DNA of 42,917 nucleotides from Gammaproteobacteria bacterium (GTDB lineage Bacteria > Pseudomonadota > Gammaproteobacteria > Pseudomonadales > Pseudohongiellaceae), in NCBI GenBank assembly GCA_028825335.1, contig JAPKAI010000015.1, positions 1-42,917 on the forward strand. The letters run 5' to 3'. Position 1 is the first letter of the stretch; each line of letters begins with the position of its first letter. Below, one piece after another: positions 27,366 to 36,624 of the stretch. Below the pieces are notes generated by a model. That model ran no database searches and had not been told where the DNA came from. It was given only the letters and a program-made list of their open reading frames with translations. Made by a program: the position numbers and the translations under genes.

Positions 27366-27875
27366 CTAGCGCGTACCGAAAAAAACTATTGTCTTGCCGC
27401 TAACACTTGCTAGCTCTTGTTCCTCAAGAGTCTTCAAAACTCGTCCAGCCATCTCTCTTGAACAGTTCACCAACCTGCCAATCTCTTGGCGGATAATTTT
27501 TATCTGCATACCATCGGGGTGAGTCATAGCATCTGGCTCTTTACCCAGATCGATTAGTGTTCGAGCGATACGGCCAGTCACATCATAGAATGCAAGATCG
27601 CCTACTTTACGGGTCGTGTTGCGCAGGCGATGCGCTCTTCGGTCTTCTTAAACAGGCCCATCTCGCCGAAGGAGTCTCCGGGATTCAAGTAGGTGATGAC
27701 AACTTCCTTGCATTCATCATCTTCGAGGACAATGGAAATCGAACCCTTGATGCATGCAATGCAGGACATCGCTTTTGTCGCCCTCATAAATAATGGTGGA
27801 TCGATTCAGGTAACTCTTGCGATGGCAGTGGGATAAAAAATTATCCAAGTCTTCGGTATGTGGGGTAATGTCCAT
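27366..27875 (-). pseudogene. crp: Broken CRP/Vfr family cAMP-receptor regulator
   Basis: Three pieces of one CRP-like protein lie in order on minus but in changing frames. From an ATG at 27875: MDITPHTEDLDNFLSHCHRK to about 27756 (residues 1-40). After one extra base near 27752-27755: IKGSISIVLEDD to [12 protein letters not shown], ending near 27632. Then, after a jump of about 40 missing residues and another frame change, [15 protein letters not shown] and the complete DNA-binding domain to the stop at 27366 ([34 protein letters not shown]). The lost part corresponds to E. coli CRP residues about 83-121: the last beta-roll strands and the first part of the C helix used for cAMP binding and dimerisation. 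Total is 170 codons against about 210. The trpC-crp/vfr-osmC-coq7 order matches Pseudomonas. A sequencing or assembly error could explain the single-base shift but hardly the deletion. Confidence 0.85.
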
Positions 27876-28236
27876 GAGTGCGATTGGTAAAACTCCTGCT
27901 TTTTCTAGCGAGTTAAATGCATATCACATTTTAGTCGCAATTGTGAGATCCTCATCACAATAATGGTTGACGCCAAAAGGCTACGAATGTGCTGCTTACT
28001 CGAATAAATGAACCGCGATCGCGCCAAGTCTTGCTATGGATGTGCTGCGAGCAGTGGTATTGAGGCGCTCTTGGCGAATGTTACTATGTTAACCTTACTC
28101 GCCATTCCATTTACTGACTAGTATCGGTTACTGCTCTGGCTTTCTTGATTCTTGTCTAGCCGTATTGCCAGTTTTTTTTCGATACTGGAGCCTTGATGCC
28201 AAGTTTTGCAAAGAAAGACCTGCATAGGATTAGAAA
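27876..28236. other. Intergenic region between crp pseudogene and osmC-like gene
   Basis: This 361-bp region has no recognisable gene. It contains a CRP-like palindrome (27941-27960) and, on minus next to it, a possible weak promoter (TTGCGA at 27935-27940, TTTAAC at 27912-27917, 17-bp spacer) that would have served the crp gene. AGGAG occurs on minus about 22 bases before the pseudogene ATG, too far for a normal start. In Pseudomonas speD lies between the osmC-like gene and coq7; it is absent here. The part at 27970-28230 shows nothing I can interpret. Confidence 0.5.
27941..27960. promoter_or_regulatory. CRP-like operator with 8-bp spacer
   Basis: TTGTGA-N8-TCACAA is a perfect pair of CRP half-sites, but with an eight-base rather than six-base centre; such sites bind E. 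coli CRP more weakly. It lies about 65-85 bp upstream of the crp pseudogene ATG and beside a possible -35, at a distance suited to autoregulation. Confidence 0.45.
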
Positions 28237-28662
28237 ATGAAAGCGAGAGTGAATTGGGTTGAGAACGTGATGTTTGTGGCGGAGTCGGACAGCGGGCACG
28301 CGATTGTAATTGATGGTGCGGCGGCAGGTGGCGGGCGAAATATGGGAATGCGACCAATGGAGCTGATGGCTCTTAGTGTTGGCAGTTGTTCATCCTACGA
28401 TGTTGTGACAATCTTGAAGAAGGCGAAACAACGGGTAACGGCTTGCGAGGCTGAGGTTACTGCGGAACGAGTTGAAGGAACGCCAGCGACCTTCGAGTCC
28501 ATTCATCTGCATTTCAAGGTTACCGGTATTGATCTCAGTGAGAAGCATGTGCGGCGTGCAATCGAGCTTTCGGCGGATAAGTATTGTTCTGCATCGATCA
28601 TGATGAAAAATGCCGGCGTAAAAGTTACTCACGACTTTGAGGTTCACGAGGCTGAAAAATAG
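28237..28662 (+). CDS. OsmC/YhfA family protein
   Basis: A 141-residue OsmC-like protein. Members reduce organic or fatty-acid hydroperoxides with two cysteines; these are visible in SVGSCSSYDVV (about residue 51) and in ADKYCSASIMM (about residue 113). The length and the neighbour order (after crp/vfr, before coq7) match the Pseudomonas OsmC-like gene beside vfr and E. coli YhfA beside crp. AGGA is spaced seven bases before the ATG. It converges with coq7 across 64 bp (28663-28726), where only a short GACC-GGGC-GGTC inverted repeat is seen. The substrate is unknown. Confidence 0.88.
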   Translation: MKARVNWVENVMFVAESDSGHAIVIDGAAAGGGRNMGMRPMELMALSVGSCSSYDVVTILKKAKQRVTACEAEVTAERVEGTPATFESIHLHFKVTGIDLSEKHVRRAIELSADKYCSASIMMKNAGVKVTHDFEVHEAEK

Positions 28663-28726
28663 CAGTTAACTAGTAGGGTTAGCTGGAGGAACGAGATGGT
28701 GCAGGCGTGATCAGGACCGGGCGGTC

Positions 28727-29374
28727 TCAGATGTGGTAGGTAGTCTTCTTCATTACTTCCGACATGACCGCCATGGCTTGCCTGATAGGAGCGGGTAGCT
28801 CTGCGCCACCGGCATTGCGTGCCGATTGCCCATGATGTTTTTCATCAGCGATCATTGTCTCTAGAATCGCTCGGCTCTTGTTGTCGTTCTCCGGCAACTG
28901 ATCCAGATGTTCTTCTAGGTGTTCGCAAACCTGATCTTCTGTCTCAGCTACGAATCCGAGACTCCATTTGTCGCCGGCTAGTCCTGCTGCTGCGCCCATA
29001 CCGTAGGAGAGCGTATACCACAGAGGGTTCAGCGCGCTTGGTCGGCTGTCTAGTTGTTGCAGGCGCTCTTCACACCAAGCCAGGTGATCAACTTCTTCGG
29101 CAGCAGCTTCTTCCATAGACTGACGTACATCATCCAATTTGGCGGTTGCTGCCTGCCCCTGATACAGGGCCTGTGCGCAGACTTCGCCGGTGTGATTAAT
29201 ACGCATTAGTCCGGCTGCATGCTGCTTATCGGTCTCGTCCAATTCTGACTCTTTCGTGGCTGCGGCAGGCGAGAGTCGACGTGCATTGCTAGAGCCAGGC
29301 ACACAGCTGCGTAGAGCCTGGTCGAATTGAACGAGGCAGCGATCGAAGAAATTCAAATTGGTGTGGTTAGCCAT
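28727..29374 (-). CDS. coq7: 3-demethoxyubiquinol 3-hydroxylase Coq7
   Basis: Di-iron monooxygenase carrying out the last hydroxylation of ubiquinone synthesis, replacing the flavoenzyme UbiF of enterics. The 215-residue protein has the ligand set of the family: [39 protein letters not shown] and IADEKHHG. A membrane-associated four-helix fold is expected. The ATG follows the purD TAG without a gap, and AGGTAG at the junction acts as ribosome-binding site, so it is probably cotranslated with purD. Confidence 0.95.
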   Translation of the reverse strand: MANHTNLNFFDRCLVQFDQALRSCVPGSSNARRLSPAAATKESELDETDKQHAAGLMRINHTGEVCAQALYQGQAATAKLDDVRQSMEEAAAEEVDHLAWCEERLQQLDSRPSALNPLWYTLSYGMGAAAGLAGDKWSLGFVAETEDQVCEHLEEHLDQLPENDNKSRAILETMIADEKHHGQSARNAGGAELPAPIRQAMAVMSEVMKKTTYHI

Positions 29375-30661
29375 CTACCTATTCTCTCTGGCAATGGCGC
29401 GATAGGCAATATCATTTCGAAAATAGACGTTATCCCAGTGAATATTGTGCAGGACTCTATAGGCTTCAGCTTGGGCCTCTGAGACTGTTCCGCCCAGCGC
29501 GGTAGCGCAGAGCACTCGCCCGCCATTGGTAACTGCCGCGCCATCTTTCTCTGCTGTACCGGCATGGAATATTTTCTGATGCGCCTCTAGGACCTGATCT
29601 AGCCCGCTGATCGGGAAGCCCTTGCCATAAGAGGCTGGGTAGCCCCCTGCAGCGAGCACAACGCCTACGGCGGACCGATCATCCCACTGCGCCTTTTCCC
29701 CGTCCAAGTTCTGGTTGAGTGCAGCTAGGCAATGTTGAACTAGGTCTGATTGAAGTCTCATCATTACCGGCTGTGCTTCAGGGTCGCCGAAGCGGCAATT
29801 AAACTCGACTACGTTTATCTCGCCGGTTTCGGTGATCATTAGTCCGGCGTAGAGGAAGCCTGTGTAATCATTACCATCGGCTGCCATGCCTGCAACGGTG
29901 GGTAGAATCACCTGATCCATGATGCGCTGATAAATTACATCGTCGACCACCGGGGCAGGGGAGTAAGCGCCCATGCCGCCAGTATTTGGTCCCTTGTCGC
30001 CATCGTCTCTGGCCTTGTGGTCCTGCGAGGTTGCCATTGGCAACACATTGCGCCCATCTACCATGGCAATGAAGCTGGCTTCTTCGCCTTCGAGGAAGCC
30101 CTCTACTACGACCCGGTGCCCGGCATCTCCAAATTTGTTTCCCGATAGCATGTCTTCGACAGCAGTTATCGCCTCTGCCTCTGTCAACGCGACGATCACG
30201 CCCTTGCCAGCGGCGAGGCCGTCGGCCTTGATGACGATAGGTACTCCGTTCGCTTGTATGTAGGTTTTTGCTGCAGCGACATCGGTAAAGGTTTGATAGA
30301 ACGCGGTGGGTATATTGTGCCGACTTAGAAAATCTTTGGTGAAGGCTTTAGAACCTTCTAGCTGCGCTGCATTCTTCGACGGACCGAAGCAGGGCAGGTT
30401 GCGCTCTTGAAAATAGTCGACAATACCGTCGACTAAAGGTGCCTCAGGTCCCACTATTGTAAGCCCGATTTTTTCCTGTGCCGCGAAGGCGGCCAGCGCG
30501 GGAAAGTTGAGAGGATCTATTGCGACATTCTCCAGCTTTGCTTCTCTATTGGTGCCGGCATTACCTGGTGCTACAAATACTTTATCAACAGTGTCGGATT
30601 GAGCGGCCTTCCAAGCTAGGGAGTGTTCGCGGCCGCCGCTGCCTATAACTAATACCTTCAT
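29375..30661 (-). CDS. purD: Phosphoribosylamine-glycine ligase
   Basis: Second step of purine synthesis: joins phosphoribosylamine and glycine with ATP. The 428-residue ATP-grasp enzyme opens KVLVIGSGGREHSLAWKA. The ATP-binding strand IVIKADGLAAGKGVIVA and the metal site NVVEFNCRFGDPEAQPVM are present. It follows purH by 27 bp and abuts coq7. Confidence 0.97.
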   Translation of the reverse strand: MKVLVIGSGGREHSLAWKAAQSDTVDKVFVAPGNAGTNREAKLENVAIDPLNFPALAAFAAQEKIGLTIVGPEAPLVDGIVDYFQERNLPCFGPSKNAAQLEGSKAFTKDFLSRHNIPTAFYQTFTDVAAAKTYIQANGVPIVIKADGLAAGKGVIVALTEAEAITAVEDMLSGNKFGDAGHRVVVEGFLEGEEASFIAMVDGRNVLPMATSQDHKARDDGDKGPNTGGMGAYSPAPVVDDVIYQRIMDQVILPTVAGMAADGNDYTGFLYAGLMITETGEINVVEFNCRFGDPEAQPVMMRLQSDLVQHCLAALNQNLDGEKAQWDDRSAVGVVLAAGGYPASYGKGFPISGLDQVLEAHQKIFHAGTAEKDGAAVTNGGRVLCATALGGTVSEAQAEAYRVLHNIHWDNVYFRNDIAYRAIARENR

Positions 30662-30688
30662 GGTTTCGATCTCGTGTTGAGTGCGCGA

Positions 30689-32263
30689 CTAATGACGGAA
30701 GTGCCGGATGGAGGTGAATACCATCGCTATATTTGCCTCATCGGCAGCGGCGATAACCTCGTCATCACGCATCGATCCGCCAGGCTGTATGACTGCGGCA
30801 ATGCCTGCTTCAGCGGCGGCGTCTATGCCGTCGCGGAAAGGAAAGAAGGCGTCTGATGCCATCACAGAGCCTTTTACTACCAGATTTTCATCGGCCGCCT
30901 TGATGCCCGCAACCTTCGCACTGTAGACGCGACTCATTTGTCCAGCACCGATGCCAATGGTTTGATTATTTTTGCAGTAGACGATGGCATTCGATTTTAC
31001 ATACTGCGCAACAGACCAGGCGAACAATAGGTCGCGAATCTCTTCCTTGCTAGGAGCGCGAGCGCTAACGACTTTTAGATCATCGCGAGAAATCTGATGA
31101 ATGTCGCGATCCTGTACTAGCAGCCCGCCATTGACGCGCTTGTAGTCGAATGCTGCTTCTCTGTGGTCCTGCCATTGGCCGCAGCGCAGTACTCTCACAT
31201 TCTTTTTTGCTGCTGTAATTTCCAGCGCAGCATCGGAAATAGAAGGAGCTATGATCACTTCGGTAAATTGCTGGTCGACGATGCGCTGCGCTGTCTGGGC
31301 ATCTAGTTCGCGATTGAACGCGATGATACCGCCGAAAGCCGAAGTTGGGTCGGTCTGAAAGGCGAGTTCATAGGCCTTTAGCGGCGACTGAGCTATGGCA
31401 ACTCCGCAAGGATTCGCATGTTTCACAATGACACAGGCCGGCTCGCTGAATGATTTAACACATTCTAAAGCCGCGTCGGTATCGGCGATATTGTTATAAG
31501 ACAGTGCCTTGCCCTGCAGCTGCTCTGCCGTGCTAATGCTCGTCTCACTAGGGTTTCTTTCTACGTAAAAGGCCGCATTCTGGTGTGGGTTCTCTCCGTA
31601 GCGCATCTCTTGGGTCTTTATAAATTGCGTATTAAATGTCCTAGGAAAGTTCGATTCAGGGTCGATCTTCGCGCCGAGATAGTTGGCGATGGCGCCATCA
31701 TAGGCTGCTGTGTGTTCAAACGTCTTTACCGCGAGGTCAAAACGAGTCCCATGGTCGAGGCTGCCTTCATTTGCTTGTAACAGATCAACGATGCTGTCGT
31801 AGTCTGATGGATTTACCACTACAGCGACGAAGTGATTATTCTTTGCAGCTGCACGAAGCATAGTAGGACCGCCAATATCGATGTTCTCGATAGCCGTTGG
31901 CAAATCGCAGTCTGGGTTCGCTATGGTGGCTTCGAAAGGATAGAGATTGACTATCACGAGATCGATCGGAGGTATGTCATGCTCCTCCATTACCGCCTTA
32001 TCCTTATCGCGGCGGGCTAGGATACCGCCATGGACCTTCGGATGCAGAGTCTTAACCCTGCCGTCCATCATTTCTGGAAAACCGGTGTACTCCGATATTT
32101 CTATCGCTGGAACGCCCTGGGCAGTGAGCAGCTTATAAGTGCCCCCAGTGGAGAGTATCTCGATGTTAAGTTTATGGAGAGCTTTTGCGAAGGGAACAAT
32201 GCCAGTCTTGTCGGAGACGCTAATCAATGCACGACGAATGGCAGCAGATTTTTCTGTTGTCAT
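30689..32263 (-). CDS. purH: Bifunctional AICAR transformylase/IMP cyclohydrolase
   Basis: Final two steps to IMP. From the ATG at 32263 the protein has 524 residues (E. coli 529), starting [20 protein letters not shown]. The N-terminal cyclohydrolase domain (about 1-195) has [25 protein letters not shown] and [16 protein letters not shown]. The C-terminal transformylase domain carries [13 protein letters not shown], the catalytic KHANPCGVA and the final [13 protein letters not shown] to RHFRH. An earlier in-frame ATG at 32305 adds 14 residues not typical of PurH. Confidence 0.97.
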   Translation of the reverse strand: MTTEKSAAIRRALISVSDKTGIVPFAKALHKLNIEILSTGGTYKLLTAQGVPAIEISEYTGFPEMMDGRVKTLHPKVHGGILARRDKDKAVMEEHDIPPIDLVIVNLYPFEATIANPDCDLPTAIENIDIGGPTMLRAAAKNNHFVAVVVNPSDYDSIVDLLQANEGSLDHGTRFDLAVKTFEHTAAYDGAIANYLGAKIDPESNFPRTFNTQFIKTQEMRYGENPHQNAAFYVERNPSETSISTAEQLQGKALSYNNIADTDAALECVKSFSEPACVIVKHANPCGVAIAQSPLKAYELAFQTDPTSAFGGIIAFNRELDAQTAQRIVDQQFTEVIIAPSISDAALEITAAKKNVRVLRCGQWQDHREAAFDYKRVNGGLLVQDRDIHQISRDDLKVVSARAPSKEEIRDLLFAWSVAQYVKSNAIVYCKNNQTIGIGAGQMSRVYSAKVAGIKAADENLVVKGSVMASDAFFPFRDGIDAAAEAGIAAVIQPGGSMRDDEVIAAADEANIAMVFTSIRHFRH

Positions 32264-32396
32264 AGGGCTATCTTTTGCTTTTGGGCGTAGTTGGGGTTGA
32301 TGCAAAACCGGCTATCTAGATTTTCGCCAATCTCACTAAGTCGAATTACTTAGATGAACTCGATGAGACTAAATTTAGAGGGCCGATCGATGGAAT

Positions 32397-32699
32397 TTAC
32401 AGTAAACCGTATAGCTTTAATTTGGTGCGTAGCGTACCACGGTTCAAGCCAAGCATGATAGATGCCTTGCTTTGATTGTTGCCGCAATAACCCATTGCAG
32501 CCTCAATCAGGGGAGCCTCTACTTCTGAAATAACCATGTGGTGAAGATCGGTAACTGCCTCATCTTCGATATTTTCAAAATAGCGGTTTAGTGAACGTTC
32601 GACTTCAGCTCGAAGTGTATTTTCTTGTTGCGCAGTGGGGGTGTTGTCTTGAGTTTGAATTGGCTCATGGTGGTTTGCAATACTATCGAACTTATTCAC
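32397..32699 (-). CDS. fis: Nucleoid-associated regulator Fis
   Basis: A 100-residue Fis homologue (E. coli 98). The C-terminal helix-turn-helix is highly conserved (YCGNNQSKASIMLGLNRGTL, then RTKLKLYGLL), while the N-terminal arm involved in Hin/Gin activation is divergent. Fis bends DNA and activates rRNA promoters during rapid growth. The start is GTG at 32699, overlapping the dusB stop (GTGA), which indicates coupling as in the E. coli dusB-fis operon. purH lies 133 bp downstream on the same strand. Confidence 0.95.
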   Translation of the reverse strand: MNKFDSIANHHEPIQTQDNTPTAQQENTLRAEVERSLNRYFENIEDEAVTDLHHMVISEVEAPLIEAAMGYCGNNQSKASIMLGLNRGTLRTKLKLYGLL

Positions 32700-33700
32700 G
32701 CGGCTTCAGCTCCCTGATCGATTAGTAGACCTTCGTCCAAGCGAGAGAAGTACGTATTGACGCAGTCGAGTTGCGCGGCAGGGGAATCAATAGTATTGAA
32801 GTTTTTCATAAATTCACGCGATTCTAATAATTCTTTAACATACGCGGCAACATGCTTACGTGCATACCATACTCCTTTCACGTCGCCATAGAAACTATGA
32901 AGTTTCATAAGGTGCGAAAAGATTATATCGAGACGAGTTTTTAGATCGATTTCGGGAAGAGCCTTCCCGGTAGTAAGATAGTGTTCGATCTCTCTGAATA
33001 TCCATGGCCTGCCTTGCGCGGAACGACCGATCATTAACCCGTCTACTTGAGTGTGCTTAAGGACCGCTGCGGCCTTTCGTGGTGAATCTATATCACCGTT
33101 AGCAATTACAGGGATCGAGATAGCGTTCTTAATTTCTGCAATGGTGTCGTACTCTGCGTAACCCTTGAAGCGGCATTCACGCGTCCGACCATGCACTGTG
33201 AGCAAGCTTATACCGCTACCCTCAGCAATCTTCGCGATCTCAACACCATTTCTTGTTTCGGGGCTCCAGCCAGTGCGTATCTTCAACGTTACGGGAATAT
33301 CGATGCGAGAGACTACTGCTTTTAATATTCTCTCTACCAACTTGGCATCTTTAAGTAGTGCGGACCCTGCTGCTTTTTTAAGTACTTTCTTCGCGGGGCA
33401 GCCCATGTTGATATCGATGCCATCGGCACCTAGCTCTGCATTCAGTGCTGCAGCTTGAGCCATCAACTCCGGATCGGATCCCGCAATTTGCACGACATGA
33501 GGTTCATTGCTTTTAGGTTTTACGCGCTTTAGTCTGTTGCGTTCGTTCTGCCACAATTCTGCATTGCTCGTCAGCATTTCTGCAACAGTTAGTCCGGCGC
33601 CAGCTTCTGTGCAGATTTCCCGGAACGGTGTGTCACTGACGCCCACCATTGGCGCAAGGAATAGCGAGTTTTTTAGTTTGTAGGGGCCGACGTCAATCAT
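32696..33700 (-). CDS. dusB: tRNA-dihydrouridine synthase DusB
   Basis: FMN-dependent reduction of specific uridines in the tRNA D loop. From the ATG at 33700 it has 334 residues and begins MIDVGPYKLKNSLFLAPMVG. The FMN/TIM-barrel motifs LAPMVGVSDTPFR and VVQIAGSDPE, the catalytic cysteine C101 in NMGCPAKKV, TLKIRTGW, TVHGRTR and IANGDID are intact. A frame reaching 33793 adds 31 residues without family similarity. Coupled to fis. The upstream DUF3426 gene is 133 bp away. Confidence 0.95.
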   Translation of the reverse strand: MIDVGPYKLKNSLFLAPMVGVSDTPFREICTEAGAGLTVAEMLTSNAELWQNERNRLKRVKPKSNEPHVVQIAGSDPELMAQAAALNAELGADGIDINMGCPAKKVLKKAAGSALLKDAKLVERILKAVVSRIDIPVTLKIRTGWSPETRNGVEIAKIAEGSGISLLTVHGRTRECRFKGYAEYDTIAEIKNAISIPVIANGDIDSPRKAAAVLKHTQVDGLMIGRSAQGRPWIFREIEHYLTTGKALPEIDLKTRLDIIFSHLMKLHSFYGDVKGVWYARKHVAAYVKELLESREFMKNFNTIDSPAAQLDCVNTYFSRLDEGLLIDQGAEAA

Positions 33701-33833
33701 TCTTGTTATTGCAGTTGTGCTGACTTTGCTAGGGGCGGTTATGATAGCGGGGACGCATTTCCAGTTAAAGCGATTTGTTTGTTTTTTGCGCACCTAGCTT
33801 TTTGCGCATCTAGTTCAGGCAACAATTTCGTGG

Positions 33834-35624
33834 CTAGGGCCAGCGGAATGCCAGAGTGTAGTTTACGGCTTCTGGGCCCGGGTCCATTATAGCTAGGCCG
33901 ATTTGCACCGGTGTCTTGGCAGGAATGGCTTGGATGGAGCGAAGCTCTGGATCCAGATATTCAGCTGACGTAAATTCACGCAGCGCGATGACGCTGTTTT
34001 CTACACTATTGAAACTGAGTATAAGAATTGGAAATGGTTGCTCGAATTCTGCGGCGTTTCGAATGATGGTATTAACCATCAAGCCGTTCGCTAAAGTCGG
34101 ATGCGTTTGTACGGTGAGATTCTCGCTGCGAATAGAATCGATATCTGTGTATTGCGGCAGTGCGCATTTTAAGTAGGTGCAGGCAACTTCATACTTAGGG
34201 CGTAATTGAGGAAGCTGGCTATACAGTTCCATGCGCTGCCACAAATATTGAGAGCTAAGCAGGCCGCCGAGCAGCAGGATGGATAGAAAGAGTAGGGTGC
34301 TACGTAATAGGTGACTCTCTTTCCTGGCTAAGAGCTCGACAGGTGCAGACATACTCCCCAAGGCAGCAAGATTCTCTCGAGGAATCGCTTCTAGCGCTTC
34401 CCCGTCGCTTAGTTCTGCTTCCAGCGCTCTAGCTCGTATCGCTTGTGTTGAATCTTCATTAACTTCTTGAGCGGTTGTCTGTGTCGCTTCAATGGTTGGC
34501 TCTTCACCTTCAGGAATACTTTCACTAGCAAGTTCTTCTTGCTCAGCTAGGCTGTGGATATCGTCTGTTTCATCGCTTGGCGATTCACTGTCGACACCTA
34601 GGTTCTCGTTGTCCGTCGCAGGGTCTGCGATTAGTTCCGGCAGAGCGTTCGATTCTGCAGTTGGGAGTGATTCTCTGGTTGTTTCTTCCTCTTCGTCTGC
34701 AGCGAAAGATTGAGTAGCTTCTTCATTCGTTGGCGAGGCCGCCACTTCTTCATTTATCTGCGGCCAGACAGTATCGTCGGCAGCTTGTACGTCTGGTTCC
34801 GCCACTTCCTCCTGAGTCGCTAGCAACGGGGTCTCAACGGGTTCGGCATCACCTGCGACACCCGGATAGCCTGGCTGCTTGCTCGCCGTCTCTTGGTCTG
34901 GGGTGCTACCTACCTTAGGTTCGCGGATGCGCATTTCTGGAGGACGGCGGGGATCAAACGTGAATGATGCGGATAGCTCTATGCCAACAAATTGCTCTTT
35001 ACTCTCAATCTGCTTGTCTTCAGTATCAGCGAGCTCTATCTCCGGTTCAATGCGTTCCTCTGATGAGGAGTCGGCCGGGTCGTCTTCAATGAGCTCATGC
35101 GTATCTGCTTCCTCTGCTAGAAAGGAGTCTAGAATCTCATCTTCGAATTCCTCATCGATGTTTTCATTAGCAATGCTTGCCTTCAGGGGTTCAGGTTGAT
35201 CAATGGGCGGGTCTTCGTCTTCATGTCTATTCTCTACAGCAGGGGCTTCTGTTCTTTCTTGAAGCTCACTGGCTGCAGTGGCGAAGAAGTCTTCGCTCAC
35301 AGGTTCCGATTTTTCCAATTTCTGATGCAGGTTTTGTTCATCGATAGGTTCATCAATAGGTTCGTCGTCATGGGTTTCGCGCAAGGCGCTGCGAGTAAGA
35401 AACGAAGAGGGGTCGAAAAACTCTTGGGGGTCATTGCCTACGAAAACTGACTCGTCTTGATCTGGTGCCGCGTCAGCTTCGTCGGTAATCAGGAAATTAT
35501 CGATGGCCTCAAATACATTGAGGCAGGCTCCGCAGCGCACCTTGCCGGCAGCAGCAGCTAACACACGAGAGTTTGTGTTGAAGGTGGATTCACAGGCGGG
35601 GCATTGAGTTACATTGAACGACAT
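33834..35624 (-). CDS. Zinc-ribbon, DUF3426 membrane protein with long acidic linker
   Basis: A 596-residue protein of three parts. The N terminus is an MJ0042-type zinc ribbon with CPAC (about 8-11) and CGAC (about 32-35). Residues about 50-420 form a low-complexity acidic region rich in Glu, Asp, Ser and Pro, including a repeated DEPIDEPIDE. A single membrane helix (LLFLSILLLGGLLSSQYLW, about 455-475) precedes a DUF3426 domain in the periplasm, with two cysteines in CTYLKCALP. The family function is unknown. In Pseudomonas the homologue also sits between prmA and dusB, and from memory is shorter; the acidic region accounts for the size here. Confidence 0.85.
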   Translation of the reverse strand: MSFNVTQCPACESTFNTNSRVLAAAAGKVRCGACLNVFEAIDNFLITDEADAAPDQDESVFVGNDPQEFFDPSSFLTRSALRETHDDEPIDEPIDEQNLHQKLEKSEPVSEDFFATAASELQERTEAPAVENRHEDEDPPIDQPEPLKASIANENIDEEFEDEILDSFLAEEADTHELIEDDPADSSSEERIEPEIELADTEDKQIESKEQFVGIELSASFTFDPRRPPEMRIREPKVGSTPDQETASKQPGYPGVAGDAEPVETPLLATQEEVAEPDVQAADDTVWPQINEEVAASPTNEEATQSFAADEEEETTRESLPTAESNALPELIADPATDNENLGVDSESPSDETDDIHSLAEQEELASESIPEGEEPTIEATQTTAQEVNEDSTQAIRARALEAELSDGEALEAIPRENLAALGSMSAPVELLARKESHLLRSTLLFLSILLLGGLLSSQYLWQRMELYSQLPQLRPKYEVACTYLKCALPQYTDIDSIRSENLTVQTHPTLANGLMVNTIIRNAAEFEQPFPILILSFNSVENSVIALREFTSAEYLDPELRSIQAIPAKTPVQIGLAIMDPGPEAVNYTLAFRWP

Positions 35625-35706
35625 GCGACAGTACTTCGGGCGACAAGTTAGCTAGGGATTGTAGGTCAATCCCTTTGTCTTGCCTACAGTAAGCTCAACT
35701 CCCTCG

Positions 35707-36603
35707 CTAATTCAGGCGGATGCCGCTTAATCGTGCCCATTCCTCGCTCAGTACAGCCTCGTCCATCTCAAACCAGGAGCCGTAATGCTCAAGTAATTCG
35801 TCCGCCTGCTCCACTAATAAGCCAGACAGGGCGATACGCCCCTTGGGTTTTATGAGATGAGAGAGGTCTTCGGCAAGGCGCATGAGTGGCTCAGCGAGTA
35901 TATTTGCGACGAGTATGTCTGACCGAAGCGCTGCCCTGTCTTCAGGTAATTGTTCGGGCAGATAGGTCTCGATAACACCCTTTCGGATGTTGTTGCGTTT
36001 CGCGTTCTCGATGGTGGCTGTAATAGCCTGAGGATCATTGTCTACAGCGATGACGCGAGCTGCTCCTAGCAGGGCTGCTGCTATAGCGAGAATCCCGGAG
36101 CCGCACCCATAGTCGATAACAGTGCTGTCATCGTGAATGTTCTTCTCCAGCCATTGTAGGCACATGCTGGTGGTCGCGTGACTGCCACTGCCGAAGGCGA
36201 GGCCGGGATCGAGCATAATATTGACGGCATTTGGTTCGGGCGGCTCCTGCCAGCTCGGACACACCCAAAGGCGCTCGCCAAACTGCATGGCCTTAAAATC
36301 CGACATCCAAGATCTCTCCCAAGCCTGATCTTCTAGGGTTTCGAGAGTCAGAGGCCTCTTGTCTTCAATTGCAGGGTGTTGTTGCAGTAGGAAAAGCAAA
36401 CCATCGAGATTTGTTTTTTTCTCGAATAGGCAGACTAGATCAACAAGATCCCATAATGGAGTGCTACCTGGCTCCTTTTGAAATACCGGTTGATCCTCTG
36501 CATCCAGATAGCTTATTGAAAGACCGCCATAATCCAGAAGCAGTTGTTCTAGAGGTTCAATCTGATCGGATCGTACCTGAACCCTGAGCTGTTGCCATGC
36601 CAT
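35707..36603 (-). CDS. prmA: Ribosomal protein L11 methyltransferase
   Basis: Trimethylates several amino groups of L11. The 298-residue protein has an N-terminal substrate-binding domain (about 1-100) and a C-terminal SAM methyltransferase with VIDYGCGSGILAIAAALLGA, AVDNDP and VANILAEPL. The family motif LDPGLAFGTGTHPTT reads LDPGLAFGSGSHATT here, a conservative variant. The ATG at 36603 has only a weak ribosome-binding site. It follows accC by 21 bp. Confidence 0.95.
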   Translation of the reverse strand: MAWQQLRVQVRSDQIEPLEQLLLDYGGLSISYLDAEDQPVFQKEPGSTPLWDLVDLVCLFEKKTNLDGLLFLLQQHPAIEDKRPLTLETLEDQAWERSWMSDFKAMQFGERLWVCPSWQEPPEPNAVNIMLDPGLAFGSGSHATTSMCLQWLEKNIHDDSTVIDYGCGSGILAIAAALLGAARVIAVDNDPQAITATIENAKRNNIRKGVIETYLPEQLPEDRAALRSDILVANILAEPLMRLAEDLSHLIKPKGRIALSGLLVEQADELLEHYGSWFEMDEAVLSEEWARLSGIRLN

Positions 36604-36624
36604 AGTGAGAAGACTCGGGAAGTT

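Noticed and set aside
28663..28726. GACC-GGGC-GGTC repeat between osmC-like gene and coq7 as bidirectional terminator
   Set aside because: Only four pairs in the stem and no T-run.
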